A stretch of DNA of 64,000 nt from Paenibacillus tuaregi (GTDB taxonomy: Bacteria; Bacillota; Bacilli; Paenibacillales; Paenibacillaceae): contig NZ_LT575476.1 of assembly GCF_900086655.1 (NCBI RefSeq), forward strand, positions 529-64,528. Reading direction: 5' to 3'. The number at the start of each line of letters is the position of its first letter. Within the stretch, counting starts at the first letter, position 1. Below are positions 46,074 to 55,154 of the stretch, piece after piece. The notes under the pieces were generated by a model. That model did no database searches. It saw nothing but the letters and a program-made list of their open reading frames with translations, and had not been told where the DNA came from. Both the position numbers and the translations under genes were made by a program.

Positions 46074-46565
46074 ATGTCATACCTATTCAAGCCGATGGAT
46101 GAAGCTGCAGCGGAGCAGATGGCTAAGTGGGTGTATCCGCCGCCCTACGATTTCTATAATTTTGAGTACAGTGAGGAGACGATCGACGAGTTAATGAACG
46201 GCGAGTACTGGCATGTTCTCGGCCCAGACGGTCAGACTGCCGGATTCTTCTGCAGCGGGGAGTCCGCAAGGCTTTCTAGCGGATATAAGGCCGGTATATA
46301 CGAAGATGACACATGTGTTGATATTGGACTTGGACTTAAGCCTTCCCTAACGGGGGCTGGACTTGGGGTTGAATTTGTGGCTGAAGGGTTGGAGTTCATA
46401 CGGAAGCAAGTCAATCCGAACGGGGTGAGGTTCAGATTAGCCGTGGCGGAGTTTAATCATAGAGCCATCAAGGTATACGAACGCTGCGGGTTTGAGTCGA
46501 AACGGACCGTTATCAGTATGGTGAATGGCCAGGAGGTCCCGTTTATTTACATGGAGAGACGTTAG
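46074..46565 (+). CDS. GNAT family N-acetyltransferase
   Basis: 163 residues. An N-terminal WVYPPPYDFYNF and the body resemble the GNAT gene at 16762-17271, which has WVYEPPYNIYGF. Motif A is LGLKPSLTGAGLGVEFVAEG and motif B EFNHRAIKVYERCGFESK. ATG 46074 follows GAGGGGGGA. The substrate is unknown. Confidence 0.9.
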   Translation: MSYLFKPMDEAAAEQMAKWVYPPPYDFYNFEYSEETIDELMNGEYWHVLGPDGQTAGFFCSGESARLSSGYKAGIYEDDTCVDIGLGLKPSLTGAGLGVEFVAEGLEFIRKQVNPNGVRFRLAVAEFNHRAIKVYERCGFESKRTVISMVNGQEVPFIYMERR

Positions 46566-46639
46566 AGAGTCAGCTTGTGCAGGGTAAGGCAACCAACCAC
46601 CCAGCCAGCAAGTCAGACATCAATATGGGAGGGAAATGA

Positions 46640-47059
46640 ATGAGTGAGCGGATTATAGGGCAGACGGCTTCAAGCGGTTTCCAAGTGGGGGTTAGACGCA
46701 CGTTTGTGCTTCCGGTTCAGGAGGCTTGGGCGTTGATTGCTTCACCGGAGGGGATGGAGATTTGGCTTGGGGGAATTGATCAGGAACTTGATCTTCACCC
46801 CGGCTCTAAGTATCGTACCGATGAGGGAATAACCGGTGAAGTTCGTGTAGTGAACGAGCTTGTTAACCTGCGTTTGACTTGGAAAAAAGAAGCCTGGAGC
46901 CATCCCTCCATCTTACAGATTCGGACGATCTCAAAGGGGGAGAACACGACCATCAGCTTCCATCAAGAGAAGCTTCCCGGCATGGAAGCACGGGAAGAAA
47001 TGAAGCACCGCTGGGAAGATGTGCTGGTCAGACTTGGGGCGGTTATCCATGGCCGATGA
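46640..47059 (+). CDS. SRPBCC (AHSA1-like) protein
   Basis: 139 residues: RRTFVLPVQEAWALIASPEGMEIWLGG and the C-terminal LPGMEAREEMKHRWEDVLVRL are typical of the START/Bet v 1-like AHSA1 family, which binds hydrophobic ligands. GGGAGGG is six bases before ATG 46640. It overlaps the next NUDIX gene by 11 bases, so they form one unit. Confidence 0.87.
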   Translation: MSERIIGQTASSGFQVGVRRTFVLPVQEAWALIASPEGMEIWLGGIDQELDLHPGSKYRTDEGITGEVRVVNELVNLRLTWKKEAWSHPSILQIRTISKGENTTISFHQEKLPGMEAREEMKHRWEDVLVRLGAVIHGR

Positions 47060-47702
47060 AATGCTGGACATCTATGATGCAGAGATGAACCATCTTGGAA
47101 CGGCGAGCCGTACACAAGCCCATGAGGAAGGGCTGTGGCACCAGACATTCCACTGCTGGGTATTGAACAGGGCAGCCGAAGGAGGTCCTGCTCTGCTGCT
47201 TCAGTTAAGACATAAGAACAAGGATACCTATCCGGACATGCTTGACATCTCTTGTGCGGGGCATCTTATGGCAGGTGAGACCGCCCGGGAAGGGGTTCGT
47301 GAGCTGGAGGAAGAACTGGGCTTGAAGGTTTCTTTTCAAGAGCTGGTGTACTGCGGGTCTGCGGCCGAAGAGAGTCTGATCTCGGATAAGCTGATCGACC
47401 GGGAGTTCAGCCGTGTCTATATCTTGGAATGTGACAAGCCCCTTGATCAATACCGCTGTCAGCTCAGTGAAGTATCAGCCCTGTTCCTCGCTCAGGTCAA
47501 CGAGCTGGAGGAGCTTCTGGAGGGGCGCCGTGACACTATTCGTTCGGAAGGACGGATCGTGGACATGGATACATCATCTCTGCCCAGCGTTGTCCGGACT
47601 ATCCGTAGGGAAGACCTTGCTCCCCATTCCCGGGAGTACTACCGGATGTTATTCCAAACCCTGCATCAGCTCATTAATGGGGATGTGGCTGGCGGCATGT
47701 GA
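47049..47702 (+). CDS. NUDIX hydrolase, isopentenyl-diphosphate isomerase-like
   Basis: 217 residues. The N terminus LDIYDAEMNHLGTASRTQAHEEGLWHQTFHCWV and the box GHLMAGETAREGVRELEEELGL place it with the YfcD/Idi-like Nudix group; these bind various diphosphates and need not be isomerases. ATG 47049 lies within the end of the SRPBCC gene, suggesting coupled translation. Confidence 0.88.
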   Translation: MADEMLDIYDAEMNHLGTASRTQAHEEGLWHQTFHCWVLNRAAEGGPALLLQLRHKNKDTYPDMLDISCAGHLMAGETAREGVRELEEELGLKVSFQELVYCGSAAEESLISDKLIDREFSRVYILECDKPLDQYRCQLSEVSALFLAQVNELEELLEGRRDTIRSEGRIVDMDTSSLPSVVRTIRREDLAPHSREYYRMLFQTLHQLINGDVAGGM

Positions 47703-47849
47703 GCAAGCTGTATTGGGGCTCCTGTAGGTGGAGGCTCCGGGACATCCACTCTGAGCTGGGCGGCCCCTTATGAAGCCAACTGCCAGCCCGATTCTTTAGA
47801 AAGAAAATTAGAAGTCAGGTCTCGTTCCTGATCATGAAAAGGTGGTAAC

Positions 47850-48434
47850 ATGGGAATTTCCAAGCTAACCGATCCAGATGAAATCGCTGCTCTGGATGTG
47901 AACGTCAAATTCTATAATAATGGGCGTGTGGTGGTGGACACGGAGATTACACCGGCCTACTGCTTGGCCTGCCGGAACCAGATTGGAGGGATGTATCATT
48001 ACACGGGTTCAAGACACGGGAGGGTGGGCTTGATCATATGTGATGTGTGCCGTGCTGAAATCTGGTGTACGGATGATGAAGGGTATAGGCATCAGATCTA
48101 TATGGGCATAGGCGATTATTTTAACCGGTTCAAACACGCAAAAGAGGAGTTTGATGTCAGCAACCGGAAGCTGACCGTCGACTTCTCCAAGCTGTATCTG
48201 TTGAGCGAGCCGGTATTCGCCTCTTTGGCGGACAAGGGATTTGATCTCTCGGGCCTAGATGCATATACCCAGCTTAGCTCTATCGTTGATTACATCCAGG
48301 ATCAGTATAATCAGGTGATCCCGGACTTGCAGCTGTTTGTGGACGCCAAGTTTAAGCGGGTCCCTCCGGTTGTGCTTGAATGGTATCAGCTTCTTTACAC
48401 TTTGGAGATCGGGGAGTTCATGTTAATCGAGTGA
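47850..48434 (+). CDS. Conserved hypothetical protein with Cys pairs
   Basis: 194 residues. CLACRNQ and CDVCRAEIWC (about residues 38-75) give two CxxC pairs that could bind zinc, followed by an acidic helical part. I do not recognise the family. AAAGGTGG lies before ATG 47850. It is a single gene. Confidence 0.7.
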   Translation: MGISKLTDPDEIAALDVNVKFYNNGRVVVDTEITPAYCLACRNQIGGMYHYTGSRHGRVGLIICDVCRAEIWCTDDEGYRHQIYMGIGDYFNRFKHAKEEFDVSNRKLTVDFSKLYLLSEPVFASLADKGFDLSGLDAYTQLSSIVDYIQDQYNQVIPDLQLFVDAKFKRVPPVVLEWYQLLYTLEIGEFMLIE

Positions 48435-48551
48435 CGGCAAACCGAGGCATGGGGCATCCCATCATGGATATAAGAGAATAACTGAGCGGGCAAAAGCGCT
48501 TGTTCAAGTAGAGAACTGTACAATGCATGCAAGAATAGAGGTTTTGAACTT

Positions 48552-49289
48552 ATGAAATCCATTAGAACTATAACCATTATTTCTGGTGTAATCCTTGCTA
48601 TACCCGTGCTTCTCATCGTCGGATTTTTCGTCTGGTACAGCTACAGCCCGGTCAGTGAGGAGAAGGCGGGAGAGCTGGCGCAAGCCTTCATTCAGGAGAA
48701 ATACCACGAGAGTGTCACAATCGACAAGGTGTTCATGCATGGCGGATATCTCGCCTATGAGGTCACCGGACATCTTCATGACTCCTACCAAACTGTATTT
48801 AGAGTCCTAGTAGATAATAGAAGCGGGGAAGTCGATCCTTTTGAATTCCCGCGTTCCTATACTAACAGCAAAATGTACAACCTTCATGATAAATATAAGG
48901 AGGAGCTGCTGGCACAGAACTTCCAGGCCCCTGACCGGATTGATTACAGCTCAGGCTCTGGCAGTTCCTTCTTTGGGGCCTATGGCTGCGCTCACCGTGA
49001 AGACTGCATGGTTCAGGAGCTCAGGGTAGCCATCCCCTCCAAGAATCCGGCAGACATGGAGCAGGCGTTCAGAACTCTCTACGAGTGGCAGAAGAAGGTG
49101 CCTGAGCGGATTGACAGCATTATGGTAGAGGTACCAATGACCAAGGAGGAGGAAGAGAAGGCCGTGCCGGGCAGCAACCGGTACCACAAATGCCTTCGTC
49201 CGGACTCCACCCCTTCGGATCGTTCCACGAGGTATACGCTGGATGAATTTTTGCGGCAAGGGGAGTGCGAGAGTGTAGGGGACTATTAA
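48552..49289 (+). CDS. Membrane-anchored extracytoplasmic protein, unknown
   Basis: 245 residues: an N-terminal membrane helix (about 6-28), then an extracellular part. SEEKAGELAQAFIQEKYHES and the strand-rich stretch after it recall a PepSY-like fold, but the match is loose. Cys residues (AYGCAHREDC, YHKC, GEC) may form disulphides. The ribosome binding site is weak (AGAGG). Confidence 0.7.
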   Translation: MKSIRTITIISGVILAIPVLLIVGFFVWYSYSPVSEEKAGELAQAFIQEKYHESVTIDKVFMHGGYLAYEVTGHLHDSYQTVFRVLVDNRSGEVDPFEFPRSYTNSKMYNLHDKYKEELLAQNFQAPDRIDYSSGSGSSFFGAYGCAHREDCMVQELRVAIPSKNPADMEQAFRTLYEWQKKVPERIDSIMVEVPMTKEEEEKAVPGSNRYHKCLRPDSTPSDRSTRYTLDEFLRQGECESVGDY

Positions 49290-49388
49290 CCAGTTTTGGT
49301 AATGTCCTGGTGTTGCCGCTGAAAAGCTTGTCGGCAGATATTCAGCAGATGTCCAGTAGGTGAAAACCATTGTGTTAGGAGATACAAC

Positions 49389-49862
49389 ATGAAGCTGATG
49401 CCTGAGTATGCACAAACAATTATTGTGGGAGTGACATTTCACGGAACATGGGGCTGGTATGTCTCGGAGAGGGAGTATTGGTTCCTGAACGTGGAGATGG
49501 AAGACCGTTTCGGCATTAAAGTGCTGGACGAAACAACGGCGGAGCAATTCTTGAATCGGATCGATGACTGCCGTGTAACTTCCCTTGAACTATCACAGAC
49601 TCTGGAGGCGTTGAGGGAGGCTTTTGCCAGCTTTGATGAAGTGCTTGAGTTTATCCCAGCGATTTATGTAAATTTTGATGAAAGGCTGCTCTGCTCCCAG
49701 TTCCCAGAACCCATGTCCTTTGAGCACTACATTCCTGAAGGCTGGACTGGGCTGTACCAGGATTTCATGGAGAGGGTCCCGAAGGCCCAGCGCTACTGGC
49801 TCCTGGGAGGAGCTGATTTCTTCAATGAAATGTGGAATAAGCTCAAAGACGCCCGGCCCTGA
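49389..49862 (+). CDS. Hypothetical protein
   Basis: 157 residues, acidic and soluble, rich in aromatic residues (FHGTWGWYVSEREYWFLN). The profile resembles small immunity-type proteins, but no toxin gene is adjacent, so this is only an impression. TTAGGAGA lies eight bases before ATG 49389. Confidence 0.7.
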   Translation: MKLMPEYAQTIIVGVTFHGTWGWYVSEREYWFLNVEMEDRFGIKVLDETTAEQFLNRIDDCRVTSLELSQTLEALREAFASFDEVLEFIPAIYVNFDERLLCSQFPEPMSFEHYIPEGWTGLYQDFMERVPKAQRYWLLGGADFFNEMWNKLKDARP

Positions 49863-49955
49863 ATTAACACGAAGGTGCAGGGTCACGGGATGTGCTGCTC
49901 ATTGAATGTACTGTGTACACACATCTATATACTTTGAGCAAAGGGGGTATCTAAC

Positions 49956-50528
49956 GTGAATCGGGCGGAGCCTATCAACTGGCTAAATCTAGATTATCTG
50001 CGGCAGGGTGGCGAGAATCAGAGACAAGTATATGAAATCCTGCAGACTGGCCGATTTCTTAAAATTTTGGAAGAGTATACTCCTATTCTAGTCGGCACGA
50101 TTCCGCTAGGGATCGAGGTGGATGGCAGTGATCTGGATATCATTTGCGAGATATATGACCTTGACCGGTTTGAACAAGAGCTGATGGAGAGCTTTCAGCA
50201 TTACCACGGATTTACTCTGTCTAGAAGATCGGTGAACGGACTTAAGCGGATAAAAGCAAACTTTCAAGTGGAGGCTTGGCCTGTAGAGATTTTTGGGCAG
50301 CCTGTGCCTACCAGGCAGCAGAATGGATATAAGCACATGCTTATTGAGCACCGGATGCTGCGGCTATACGGGGAGGACTTTAAGCAAGATGTGATAAGAT
50401 TGAAGGCTGGGGGAGTTAAGACGGAACCCGCTTTTGCTGAGCTGCTGGGTCTATCCGGCGACCCTTATCAAGCCCTGCTGGAGTTGTTCGATTCAAGTGA
50501 TCAGGAGCTGAAAGATCTCTTCCTCTAA
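49956..50528 (+). CDS. DUF4269 family protein
   Basis: 190 residues. LVGTIPLGIEVDGSDLDIIC has the G[ST]-x-DxD pattern of a nucleotidyltransferase fold, as in DUF4269 proteins; the partner strand with FQVEAWPVEIF is also seen. Activity is not known. GTG 49956 follows AAAGGGGG. It lies 10 bases before the phosphatase-like gene, probably in one unit. Confidence 0.83.
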   Translation: MNRAEPINWLNLDYLRQGGENQRQVYEILQTGRFLKILEEYTPILVGTIPLGIEVDGSDLDIICEIYDLDRFEQELMESFQHYHGFTLSRRSVNGLKRIKANFQVEAWPVEIFGQPVPTRQQNGYKHMLIEHRMLRLYGEDFKQDVIRLKAGGVKTEPAFAELLGLSGDPYQALLELFDSSDQELKDLFL

Positions 50529-50538
50529 TTTCTACTCA

Positions 50539-50883
50539 TTGGAGTTGATTGGAATTAAGCTTTTATTTGTTTGCAGTCGCAATAAGTGGAGAAGCCTGAC
50601 AGCTGAGAAAATATTTAGCCGGCATGATCAGTATCAGGTCAGATCGGCGGGCACGGAAGAGAGTGCAAGAATCAGAGTGACGGCTGGTCACATTGGATGG
50701 GCTGATCTTATTTTTGTCATGGAGAAAAAGCATGCCCGTAGGCTTCAAGAGAAATTTGGGGCAGAGCTTTACGGCAAAAAAGTCATCCGATTGGATATTC
50801 CTGACGAGTACCCATTCATGGATGAAGAGCTCGTGGAGATTTTGAAATCGAGAGTTTCTGAATATATTGAACTACCGGAGTGA
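50539..50883 (+). CDS. Low molecular weight tyrosine phosphatase-like protein
   Basis: About 110 residues with the phosphate loop CSRNKWRS (C-x5-R) right after the first strand KLLFVC, and the family's ADLIFVMEKKH segment. The general acid Asp is probably in LDIPDEYPF. The start is odd: family members begin near KLLFVC, and GGAG (50541-50544) is nine bases before an ATT codon at 50554, not before an ATG, GTG or TTG. I give the earliest TTG (50539), but ATT 50554 may be used. Confidence 0.78.
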   Translation: MELIGIKLLFVCSRNKWRSLTAEKIFSRHDQYQVRSAGTEESARIRVTAGHIGWADLIFVMEKKHARRLQEKFGAELYGKKVIRLDIPDEYPFMDEELVEILKSRVSEYIELPE

Positions 50884-51044
50884 ATTAATGAAGCTTTAGC
50901 TATCTAATCCTATGGAATTACCTCTTTTGCATCGAGGGGTGTATAATATTGGAAGTGACTATAAGACCCAGCCTAGGATGACCAATCAGGCTGGGTCGTG
51001 TGCTATCGTAGAGCAGAATGAACACGGTGTGGAGGGGAATAAGG

Positions 51045-51788
51045 ATGAAATTTTGGCCTGAAGATGCGCGTCCGAACTTGTACATCGAGGTTCCCCTTGC
51101 GGTCGTCTGTCTGATCCTTGCCGTACTGTTCAGAGAGAACTTCACTGCCGCGTTTATCTGTGTGGCTGCCCTAATTGTGTTGGTCGTGCGGATGATAGAT
51201 TGGAAGCGGCATGTGATTCTGCGGAGGGCAGTGACCGCATCAGCGGTACTCGTGGCGGTTTCTTTTCTAGTCGTGGAAGCTTTCGTTTTTTCTGGGTTTG
51301 GGACACATGACGAGCCTGCGGGAGGAGTGGATTATGTGATTATCTTAGGTTCAGGGCTGAAGGGAACGGAGTTGTCGTTAACGCTGAAGCAGCGTCTGGA
51401 TGCCAGTCTACCCTATCTGAACCAGCATAAGGCCGTCCCGGTGATTGTATCGGGCGGAAGGGGACCGGGGGAGGACATCACGGAAGCGGAGGCCATGAAG
51501 AGGTATTTGGTGGATAGGGGAATATCCGAAGAACGCATTCTGCTGGAAGACCGCTCTACCAGCACCAAGGAGAATCTATTGTTCTCCAAAACGATCATCC
51601 AGGGCCGGGGCGGGAAGAGCCTTAAGATTCTGATTGTGACTAGTGATTTTCACATGTTCAGAGCGAAGTATATCGCAAGATCGTTAGGGTACAACGAGGT
51701 ATACGGCTTGGCTGGAGAGTCCCCGCTATATTTAAAGCCGATGAATTTGATTCGGGAGTATCTTGCTGTTATCAAAGCCTTACTGTAA
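51045..51788 (+). CDS. YdcF family (DUF218) membrane protein
   Basis: 247 residues: three N-terminal helices (up to about residue 85), then the DUF218 domain with DYVIILGSGLKG, VSGGRGPGEDITEAEAM and LIVTSDFHMFRAKYIA. Related proteins such as SanA and ElyC act on the cell envelope; the exact reaction is unknown. ATG 51045 is seven bases after GGAGGGG; 51018 is an unlikely earlier start. Confidence 0.88.
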   Translation: MKFWPEDARPNLYIEVPLAVVCLILAVLFRENFTAAFICVAALIVLVVRMIDWKRHVILRRAVTASAVLVAVSFLVVEAFVFSGFGTHDEPAGGVDYVIILGSGLKGTELSLTLKQRLDASLPYLNQHKAVPVIVSGGRGPGEDITEAEAMKRYLVDRGISEERILLEDRSTSTKENLLFSKTIIQGRGGKSLKILIVTSDFHMFRAKYIARSLGYNEVYGLAGESPLYLKPMNLIREYLAVIKALL

Positions 51789-51863
51789 CTAGGCGGTGAA
51801 GCACAATGGATTCGGCGGCGTACAAGAAATTATACATACATTATGGAATGGTGGAGGAGCTTG

Positions 51864-52304
51864 ATGACAGAACCTATTATTTATGGAGCCGTGCTGCTTC
51901 TGTTTTATCGCAATGAGGGAACGGAGGTCCTTCTGCTCAAACGGGCTGGAACAGGGTATGCCGATGGGCAGTGGAGTGTTGTTGCAGGTAGAATGGATGG
52001 GGGAGAAGAGGTAAAGGTCGCGGCAGTCCGCGAGGCGAAGGAGGAAGCCGGAGTGGTTATTGACCCGTCCGGGATCGAGGTTGTGGGTGTGATGCACAGA
52101 CGCAATGGAAGCTCCGAGTGGGTGGACTTTTACCTCAAGGTCCACGCCTGGGAAGGAGAAATCATGAACTGCGAGCCCCATAAATGCGAGGATCTTAGGT
52201 GGTTCAACATTCATGAGCTTCCTGTGGATACCATACCTTATGTGGCTGAAGCAGTGCGCAGAGATCACAGCTCCATGTGGTTTGTAAGCGAGGGCTGGGA
52301 GTAG
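51864..52304 (+). CDS. NUDIX hydrolase
   Basis: 146 residues with the box GRMDGGEEVKVAAVREAKEEAGV and an N-terminal VLLLFYRNEGTEVLLLKRAG. It resembles small Nudix enzymes that may act on modified nucleotides. ATG 51864 follows GGAGGAG; 51843 is an alternative without a site. Confidence 0.9.
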   Translation: MTEPIIYGAVLLLFYRNEGTEVLLLKRAGTGYADGQWSVVAGRMDGGEEVKVAAVREAKEEAGVVIDPSGIEVVGVMHRRNGSSEWVDFYLKVHAWEGEIMNCEPHKCEDLRWFNIHELPVDTIPYVAEAVRRDHSSMWFVSEGWE

Positions 52305-52362
52305 GCAAGTTAAGCAAGCATAACATACTGGAAAAAGAGTCTGAGGAGGAGGGTGGTTTGAT

Positions 52363-52542
52363 ATGAGCTTTGTCTGGGAGAGCGCGGTGATTACCTTAAT
52401 TTTCCTAGTATTGGCTGCCTTACTGATTGTGGTCTTAGTCAGGACCCTTAGAAATCGGTCAAGGATCTCCAGAGATAGCAGCCAAAGGCAGGAGCGGATT
52501 GAGAATAAGCTGGATGAGTTGGCCGGAAATAAACCTCGTTAG
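52363..52542 (+). CDS. Small single-helix membrane protein
   Basis: 59 residues, short of the usual ORF cutoff. One N-terminal hydrophobic helix (SAVITLIFLVLAALLIVVLV) and a charged, probably helical tail (RQERIENKLDELAGNKPR). A strong AGGAGGAGGG precedes ATG 52363. Similar architecture is seen in DUF4083-like proteins. Confidence 0.7.
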   Translation: MSFVWESAVITLIFLVLAALLIVVLVRTLRNRSRISRDSSQRQERIENKLDELAGNKPR

Positions 52543-52622
52543 AACGCCAGGAACGCAGATTCCTCGTCATCATCTGATTAGGAAATTAGGGGTATTGACC
52601 GCCATTAGGAACGAGGTGAACT

Positions 52623-52919
52623 ATGGATCCTCTGGTTAAAGAGTTCAGAGCCAAGCTTTTATATAAGCTTGTTCTTATCCTGTCTGTGTCCGGAAGTGTG
52701 CTGGTCGTGGGGTTTAATCTATTTAAAAATAAACTGCTCAGCGAACTCACCTTGTTTGCGTCCCTTCCTCTTATGTTATTTGTTTACGCGATATACGTGT
52801 TCTCGCTTCTGCTGTCTTTATTATACTTCCTGTTTAACCGTTCATTTCCCTGGCAAAGGAGATGGATCGCGCTCCTTGTTGGTCTGTGTGCATGGTTGGT
52901 CACAACCACGCTGCTCTGA
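52623..52919 (+). CDS. Small membrane protein, unknown
   Basis: 98 residues with three hydrophobic helices (about 13-30, 40-66, 78-96). GAGGTG is eight bases before ATG 52623. No family recognised. Confidence 0.68.
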   Translation: MDPLVKEFRAKLLYKLVLILSVSGSVLVVGFNLFKNKLLSELTLFASLPLMLFVYAIYVFSLLLSLLYFLFNRSFPWQRRWIALLVGLCAWLVTTTLL

Positions 52920-52983
52920 TCATTGGTATGGGACGGAGTACAGTCAGGTAAGAATGCTCAAGTGGAAGGAGAGGGAAGACCGT

Positions 52984-54069
52984 ATGGCTAAAATTCGGGT
53001 TGGTATCATAGGCACAGGATTTGGAGCGTCGGTACATGCTCCTATATTCGCCCTGCATGAAGGCTTTGAAGTGAAATCGGTGGCCAGTGTACACCGGGGA
53101 ATCACCGACATGACAGAAAGAGGCCTTGCGGCCGTGAAGCTGTATCCGGACTGGCGTCAAATGCTGGAGCAGGAGAACCTGGATCTGGTCACCATTGCAT
53201 CAGCGCCGGACCGACATTGTGAAATGGCCTTGGCCGCCCTCCAACAGGGGGTCAACATTCTGTGTGAGAAGCCTCTCGGACTCAGCGCTGACCAGACCAA
53301 GAGCATGCTTCAAGGCCTGAATCAATCGGGAATGCAAGGCTTTGTTAACTTTCAATGGAGGCTGACCCCGGTGAGACAGCGGATCAAGGAACTGCTGAGT
53401 CAGAAGGCTGTGGGGGAGATTCAGCACATCAAGTATCAGGGGAGCTTCTCAGGATATCAGAGCCTGGTCTTTGCCCCACGAGGATGGGAGGCAAGGAGAT
53501 CATCCGGTGGCGGCATGCTCTATGCCATAGGTTCACACATGATTGACTCTCTGATGTGGTGGATGGAAGAGCGGATTACTACCGTCTACGCCGAGCTAAA
53601 TACGCATGTCCCAAGATATGAAGGGAATAACGCTACCGAAATCCGGGATGCCGATGATGCTTTTAGCGCTTTAGGGCGATTTGAGAGTGGAGTGTCTTTT
53701 GCCATGGAATTGTTCTATCCGGCTGTTCAGGGGAACGGTTGGTCAATGGAGATCTTCGGCACCCGAGGGACATTGCATATGAAGAACGACCGGGAGATTT
53801 GGATCAGTACCGGCGGCGATTACCGGGAGGTTTCTGTACCCACCTGTCATCTTCCTAAGTCTCTGTCCTCACCGGCAAATCTATATTATAACGGATTATC
53901 CCAGATGGCCCAGGGAATCTACCATGCGCTGACCAGAGCGAAGACGGACACTTCGGGTCAGAGGGATGTCCCCACTTTCCTGGAAGGTCATCAGGTGCAG
54001 CTGGTGATGGATGCGATGCTGTTATCTTCCGCAGAAGGGCGGAGGGTGAGTATTGATTACAGTCTGTAG
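52984..54069 (+). CDS. Gfo/Idh/MocA family oxidoreductase
   Basis: 361 residues. The N-terminal Rossmann fold binds NAD(P) through VGIIGTGFG, EKPLGLSADQ provides the family Lys-Pro, and the C-terminal domain (GGGMLYAIGSHMIDSLMWW) has the conserved His. The substrate, often a sugar or inositol, is not known. ATG 52984 follows AGGAGAGGG. An open frame back to 52669 is the shadow of the membrane protein gene. Confidence 0.9.
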   Translation: MAKIRVGIIGTGFGASVHAPIFALHEGFEVKSVASVHRGITDMTERGLAAVKLYPDWRQMLEQENLDLVTIASAPDRHCEMALAALQQGVNILCEKPLGLSADQTKSMLQGLNQSGMQGFVNFQWRLTPVRQRIKELLSQKAVGEIQHIKYQGSFSGYQSLVFAPRGWEARRSSGGGMLYAIGSHMIDSLMWWMEERITTVYAELNTHVPRYEGNNATEIRDADDAFSALGRFESGVSFAMELFYPAVQGNGWSMEIFGTRGTLHMKNDREIWISTGGDYREVSVPTCHLPKSLSSPANLYYNGLSQMAQGIYHALTRAKTDTSGQRDVPTFLEGHQVQLVMDAMLLSSAEGRRVSIDYSL

Positions 54070-54104
54070 ACGGAAATGGCTGAGCCCAATAAGGAGTGGT
54101 TTCT

Positions 54105-54992
54105 TTGAAGGATTCTGTGCATACGGTAACTTACTCTATGGACGGCGTCTCCTGGCAGCTTAGGGCGCCCCACGATTTTGCATGGCTGGTGGCTTTGGGA
54201 AAGGTGTTTGCGGTGTTTGACCAGCAGGACTCCGGCAATTTGTCGTTTGGCGTAACGACTCCATCCGGGAACAAATTCATCAAATACGCCGGAGCTCCCA
54301 CGCTAGCGTATTCTGGAGATGTTCAGGCGGCTGTTGCCCGACTTCAGCAGGCCGTTAGGGTGTATGAGGATTTAGATCATCCTGCTTTAATCAAGCTGTG
54401 CGGCCATGGACCAGCCGGTCAAGGATACGCTGCCGTGTTCGAATGGAATGAAGGGGAGAATCTCCATCCGCATTGGTCGTTTCCTCCACCTGCCAAGTAG
54501 GAGCATCCAGACTCCCCTTATTACAGATATAAGCAGCTGCCGATCATGCAGAGAGTCTGTTCGGAGAATGAAATTTTTGATTTTCACGAGCATGTCGAGC
54601 GTCAGGGATATGTGGCCGTGGATTTTTATGATGGCAGTATCCTTTACAACTTCAGTTCTAATAAGACCACGGTTTGTGATATAGACTTGTATCATAAGGG
54701 AGCATTTGTGAATCGGATGGGCAGGTTGTGGGGCTCCAGCCGTTTCATGGCTCCGGAAGAATTCCGGCTTGATGCCACCATTGATGGGATAACGAATGTG
54801 TTCGTTATGGGCGCGGTAGCTTTTGGTCTGCTCGGCGGAGAACATGACCGTTCCCTGGAGAAATGGGAAGCTGGGGAGAAGCTTTACAAGGTCGCAGCGA
54901 AGGCCGTCCAGACCCATCGTCAGGACCGCTACGCGAGCGTAGCGGAGCTTAATCGGGCCTGGCGGCAGGCACAGAAGGGTGTACATAGTTAA
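54105..54992 (+). pseudogene. Protein kinase-like gene with one in-frame TAG
   Basis: From TTG 54105, eight bases after AAGGAG, the frame is open for 131 codons to a TAG at 54498-54500, then stays open in the same frame (EHPDSPYYRYKQLPIMQRV...) to TAA 54990. Together these make a protein of about 295 residues resembling Paenibacillus serine/threonine kinase-like proteins (YAAVFEWNEGENLHPHWSFP, GYVAVDFYDGSILYNF, CDIDLYHKGAFVN, MAPEEF). Both halves look undamaged. The TAG falls after FPPPAK, so the N-lobe would be made alone unless it is read through. Confidence 0.7.
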
Positions 54993-55149
54993 GGATACAG
55001 CAGCACGGGATGATTACCCCTGGCAAACGATCGATCCGGCTATGAAGTTTTATGCTCTGTACTCTAAGGCATGTGGAGATGTGATGGTGGCCAACGGGTC
55101 TAGGAAGCCTCCAGCTGTCAATTCAAATATCACAATCAGAAGGAAGTGA
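54979..55149 (+). CDS. Possible small ORF after the kinase gene
   Basis: GTG 54979, close after AGAAGG, opens 56 codons ending at TGA 55147. The product reads DTAARDDYPWQTIDPAMKFY and so on and overlaps the kinase end by 14 bases. The start spacing is poor and I know no homologue, so it may be chance. Confidence 0.25.
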   Translation: MYIVKDTAARDDYPWQTIDPAMKFYALYSKACGDVMVANGSRKPPAVNSNITIRRK

Positions 55150-55154
55150 ATGTG

